In this document: positions 61,004 to 64,000 of the stretch, in pieces | Numbering within the stretch: the stretch's first letter is position 1 | Layout: each line of letters opens with the position of its first letter | NCBI RefSeq assembly: GCF_021442025.1 | Contig: NZ_CP090446.1 | Location: forward strand, 3,534,001-3,598,000 | DNA: 64,000 nucleotides | Direction: 5' to 3' | Origin: Sphingobacterium sp. SRCM116780 | Lineage (GTDB): Bacteria; Bacteroidota; Bacteroidia; Sphingobacteriales; Sphingobacteriaceae | Translations under genes and position numbers: made by a program | Notes under the pieces: generated by a model | Told to the model about the DNA's origin: nothing | Seen by the model: the letters and a program-made list of their open reading frames with translations, nothing else | Database searches by the model: none

Positions 61004-62923
61004 TTAGAATTTCCATCTTACAAAAGCTTCAATCGCCTCGTAATTTGCTAATCCTAATTGATCATAAAGTCCTGCAGTTTCGCTTGTACGATCTTCTGCA
61101 CGTACCCAAAACTCACGTGGATCATCTCCTGGGAAAACAGGAAGATCTTTTTGTGATTGATGTTTAAAAATTGCTAAACGCTTGCGATAAACCTCCTGTG
61201 GAGACAATGGAACAGCCATTTCAATTTCATGAATTGGGTATTCATGCCAAGCACCACGGTATAACCACAACCAACAATCTTTCGTCCATTCATCAGTAGC
61301 TTTCAAGCGACTCAATGCTTCAAATATAATATTAAAACATATTTTATGTGTACCATGTGGATCCGCAAAATCTCCTGCAGCAAATACTTGATGCGGTTTT
61401 ACCTTGCGCAATAACTCCATTGTTAGTTGGATATCATCTTCAAAAGAAACATCCTTCGCAAATTTTTGTCTATCGTAGAAAGGTAAATCTTGAAAATGAA
61501 TATTCGTATCTGGTAAACCAACAAATCTTGCTCCCGCAATAGCTTCTCCTTTACGGATCAAAGCTTTTATTTTACGAACGATATCTGTATCGATTTGGTT
61601 TGGTTTTTTGTTATCAAAAATCTCACGACTCTCTTTGTATAATGCTGATATTTTTGATGAATCAATACCCATCTCATTTGCGAAATCTTCTGCAAATTCC
61701 AAATAACGGACAACATCATCATCCCAAACAGCTGTGTTACCACAAGTTTGATAAGCAACATGGACGTTGTGACCTTGATCTGCTAAACGAATGAAAGTAC
61801 CTCCCATAGAGATTACATCATCATCTGGGTGCGGAGAGAAAACAATGGACGTTTTCTTTGCCGGACTAGCACGCTCAGGTCTTTGTGAATCATCAACATT
61901 GGGTTTACCTCCAGGCCACCCTGTAATGGTATGTTGCAATTCATTAAAAATCTGAATATTGATATTATAAGCTGGACCATTCTGGGTCACCAACTTAGCC
62001 ATACCATGATTATTGTAATCCTCTTCTGTTAATTTTAATATTGGTTTCTTCACTTCCAAAGCCAACCAAACAACAGCCTTTTTAATTAAAATAGGTGTCC
62101 ATTCGATATCTTCAGCCAACCAAGGCAAATCAAATCTTGTTAACAAAGAAGCAGAATCTGTATCTAAAATGAATTCAACATTTTCAGATAATTGTAAATA
62201 AGTAGCTGGGATCTCAGATGAAATCTTTCCTTCTACTGCTTTTTTAATAATTTCTGCTTTGTTTCCACTCCAAGCCATCAAGATAATTTCTCTCGCTTTG
62301 AAAATGGTACCAACTCCCATGGTAATTGCTTTACGTGGTACATTTTCTTTACCACCAAAATCGCGAGAAGCATCACGACGAGTTAAATCATCCAATGTGA
62401 CAACACGTGTACCAGAGTTAGGTGCAGATCCTGGTTCATTAAAACCAATGTGACCTGTACGTCCAATTCCTAAAATTTGAATATCTAAACCACCTAAATC
62501 AGTAATTTTTTGTTCATAAGCTTCACATGCCTTATGAATTAAGTCTATTGCTAATGTTCCATCAGGAATATTAATATTTGATCGTTCAATATCGACATGA
62601 TCAAATAAGTTTTTATTCATAAAGGTCACATAACTTTGTGCAGCATCTGGCTGCATGGGATAGTATTCATCCAAGTTAAATGTGATCACATTTTTAAAGC
62701 TTAAACCTTCCTCTTTATGCAAACGGATTAATTCAGCGTAAACTTTAACGGGTGTAGCACCAGTCGCAAGACCTAAAACTGCATTTTCGCCATTTTCTTG
62801 CTTTTTACGGATAATATCCGCAATACGCTTTGCAACAACTTTGGAAGCTGTACTTGGGTCAGGATACACACTTACAGGAACTTTCTCAAAGCGTGTTGCT
62901 TCCAATAAATTTAATCTAGCCAT
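61004..62923 (-). CDS. nagB: Glucosamine-6-phosphate deaminase-like/PIG-L fusion protein
   Basis: A 639-residue two-domain protein. Residues about 15-270 are a NagB/SugarP isomerase fold: VLGLATGATPVKVYAELIRL, FNLDEYYPM (catalytic-type D), GIGRTGHIGFNEPGS. A linker follows, then a PIG-L/LmbE deacetylase domain (about 375-600; KTSIVFSPHPDDDVISMGG with the HPDD zinc motif, and FADPHGTHK). The fusion is typical of Bacteroidota. In classical NagB the third motif reads GxDGH; here D is replaced by T (GRTGH), while H and E are kept, so plain deaminase activity should not be taken for granted. Likely role: turnover of phosphorylated amino sugars. Monocistronic. Confidence 0.88.
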   Translation of the reverse strand: MARLNLLEATRFEKVPVSVYPDPSTASKVVAKRIADIIRKKQENGENAVLGLATGATPVKVYAELIRLHKEEGLSFKNVITFNLDEYYPMQPDAAQSYVTFMNKNLFDHVDIERSNINIPDGTLAIDLIHKACEAYEQKITDLGGLDIQILGIGRTGHIGFNEPGSAPNSGTRVVTLDDLTRRDASRDFGGKENVPRKAITMGVGTIFKAREIILMAWSGNKAEIIKKAVEGKISSEIPATYLQLSENVEFILDTDSASLLTRFDLPWLAEDIEWTPILIKKAVVWLALEVKKPILKLTEEDYNNHGMAKLVTQNGPAYNINIQIFNELQHTITGWPGGKPNVDDSQRPERASPAKKTSIVFSPHPDDDVISMGGTFIRLADQGHNVHVAYQTCGNTAVWDDDVVRYLEFAEDFANEMGIDSSKISALYKESREIFDNKKPNQIDTDIVRKIKALIRKGEAIAGARFVGLPDTNIHFQDLPFYDRQKFAKDVSFEDDIQLTMELLRKVKPHQVFAAGDFADPHGTHKICFNIIFEALSRLKATDEWTKDCWLWLYRGAWHEYPIHEIEMAVPLSPQEVYRKRLAIFKHQSQKDLPVFPGDDPREFWVRAEDRTSETAGLYDQLGLANYEAIEAFVRWKF

Positions 62924-62954
62924 TATTAGAATATAGTATTGATAAGGTGAATTA

Positions 62955-62962
62955 CAAATTTA
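62955..62962 (-). promoter_or_regulatory. Candidate -7 box for the NagB/PIG-L gene
   Basis: TAAATTTG on the minus strand, exact TAnnTTTG match, 31 bp ahead of the ATG at 62923. No clear -33 TTG. Confidence 0.4.
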
Positions 62963-63064
62963 TAAAATATTGTAGCTTATCTATCATATTTTACAACTTT
63001 TTAACCCTTTTCTAATAAATATATAAATGCACACGTTTGTTATCAAACAAATTCTAAAAATTTT

Positions 63065-64000
63065 TTATATATTATTAAGTAAATCAACGGCTTGTACGAG
63101 TGTTTCCGCTTTTTTTGCAAAGCAAACTCTCAAAATATGTTGATTCAGATTTTCTGTATAGAAAGCAGAAATGGGGATTAACGCGATCTTCTTTTCAACG
63201 ATCAATCGTTCCGCAAAAAGCAATTCAGGTTCATCCGAAATAGCAGCATAATCAATATTTAAAAAATAGGTTCCTTGACTCGGTAAAACAGTAAATTTTG
63301 AAGATTGGATTCCTTCAATCAAGTAATTTCTTTTTTCTTCAAAAAAGTCTCCTAAACTTAAATAGATTTCCGGGTTTTCCAGATATTCAGCTATAGCCAT
63401 TTGTACAGCAGTATGTACACTGAATACAGTATATTGATGAATTTTTCTAAATTCCTTCGTTAATACCGGAGGGGCAATACAATACCCTACTTTCCATCCC
63501 GTAACATGTAACAATTTTCCGAAGGATGCAATAACAAAACTTCTTTCTCTTAAAATCGGATGTGCTAATAAAGAATAGGGTTGATGACCGTCAAATACGA
63601 TATGCTCATAAACTTCATCACTCAATACAAATGTATGAGAAGAGGTTACTATTGCTGCCAAAGCATTAATATCCTCTTTTCCTAATCGTTTCCCTGTTGG
63701 ATTATTGGGATTGTTAATGATGATTAATTTAGTTTTCTCGTTCACTAAACTTTTAACATATTCCCAGTCAATACTAAAGTCTGGAGCCAGCAGTGCCACA
63801 GGAACAACTCGACCACCAAACAGTTCAACTGTGGGTGCATAGCAATCATATGCTGGTTCAAAAATCAATACCTCATCTCCTTTTTCAACAACTGTCGCTA
63901 TAGCTGTAAAAATAGCTTGCGTACCACCAGCTGTAACCGTAATTTCATCTTGTATATCCACACGCACCTGATGCGTATTCCAGACTTTCTCTGCTATTCT
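63065..64000 (-). CDS. Class I/II aminotransferase, methionine-aminotransferase-like (5' end cut off)
   Basis: The frame is open from the window edge (RIAEKVWNTHQVRVDIQDEI) to the stop at 63065, 311 residues. A GTG at 63967 is only an internal codon. PLP fold-type I features: TAGGTQAIFTAIATVVEKGD, FEPAYDCYAPTVELFGG, INNPNNPTGKRL, LSDEVYEHIVFDG and the PLP-lysine in SFGKLLHVTGWKVGY. The SFGKxxHVTGWKVGY motif and C-terminal LRVCFAKK fit the YbdL/methionine aminotransferase and kynurenine-aminotransferase group. About 70-80 N-terminal residues lie outside the window. Confidence 0.9.
   Translation of the reverse strand, partial: RIAEKVWNTHQVRVDIQDEITVTAGGTQAIFTAIATVVEKGDEVLIFEPAYDCYAPTVELFGGRVVPVALLAPDFSIDWEYVKSLVNEKTKLIIINNPNNPTGKRLGKEDINALAAIVTSSHTFVLSDEVYEHIVFDGHQPYSLLAHPILRERSFVIASFGKLLHVTGWKVGYCIAPPVLTKEFRKIHQYTVFSVHTAVQMAIAEYLENPEIYLSLGDFFEEKRNYLIEGIQSSKFTVLPSQGTYFLNIDYAAISDEPELLFAERLIVEKKIALIPISAFYTENLNQHILRVCFAKKAETLVQAVDLLNNI

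Overview
The window looks like chromosomal DNA from a low-GC member of the Bacteroidota, most likely a Sphingobacterium-like organism (the genus is inference). Reasons: Bacteroidota-type families (PafA-like phosphatase, NagB/PIG-L fusion, DUF5777 barrel, ECF sigma factor paired with a transmembrane/outer-membrane-barrel protein, lipoproteins with CKK/CSK-type lipoboxes), no Shine-Dalgarno pattern ahead of most genes, and repeated matches to the Bacteroidota -7 box TAnnTTTG about 20-40 bases upstream of start codons. A tRNA-Glu gene has the full -33/-7 promoter of this phylum.

Layout. 1-11,200: a cut-off PadR regulator with a likely operator, VanZ-like protein, comF-rlmN, a GNAT acetyltransferase, MiaE, a luciferase-like monooxygenase, an MprF-type aminoacyl-phosphatidylglycerol synthase/flippase followed by a VirJ/AcvB-type hydrolase, a glycosyltransferase and a metallo-beta-lactamase-fold hydrolase. 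11,500-17,900: a complete tripartite RND efflux operon preceded by a small membrane protein. 18,000-22,900: amidohydrolase lipoprotein plus outer-membrane barrel, a symmetric 11-bp repeat block, and a Gfo/Idh/MocA oxidoreductase. 22,900-40,000 is the accessory part: a MORN-repeat protein, a nonsense-interrupted gene, an unknown membrane protein, an ECF sigma/barrel pair, a four-gene extracytoplasmic redox set (YX4D lipoprotein, cytochrome c, YceI, DUF5777), a LytTR regulator, a lipoprotein cluster with a GH5 enzyme, a small protein coupled to a LytS-like sensor kinase, and an acyltransferase flanked by two copies of a roughly 150-bp element with terminal inverted repeats (MITE-like).

40,000-64,000 is mostly core: tRNA-Glu, GH20 hexosaminidase, DoxX, LD-carboxypeptidase, metG, an Rrf2 regulator, PafA-like phosphatase, uvrA, M28 peptidase, typA, kbl, an ABC permease, DUF2147 protein, a holin-4-family membrane protein, a Zn/Cd-type P-ATPase, the NagB/PIG-L fusion, and a cut-off aminotransferase. 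Several genes concern the envelope and amino sugars (GH20, LD-carboxypeptidase, NagB/PIG-L, MprF). Convergent genes are often separated by strong, frequently bidirectional hairpin terminators.

The observations I consider most worth following are the MITE-like pair around the acyltransferase, the mprF-virJ pair, the sigma factor with a one-polypeptide inner-membrane/outer-membrane partner, the NagB domain lacking a catalytic aspartate, the symmetric 11-bp repeat block, and the small protein translationally coupled to the sensor kinase. I did not find a CRISPR array, a prophage or a complete insertion sequence.
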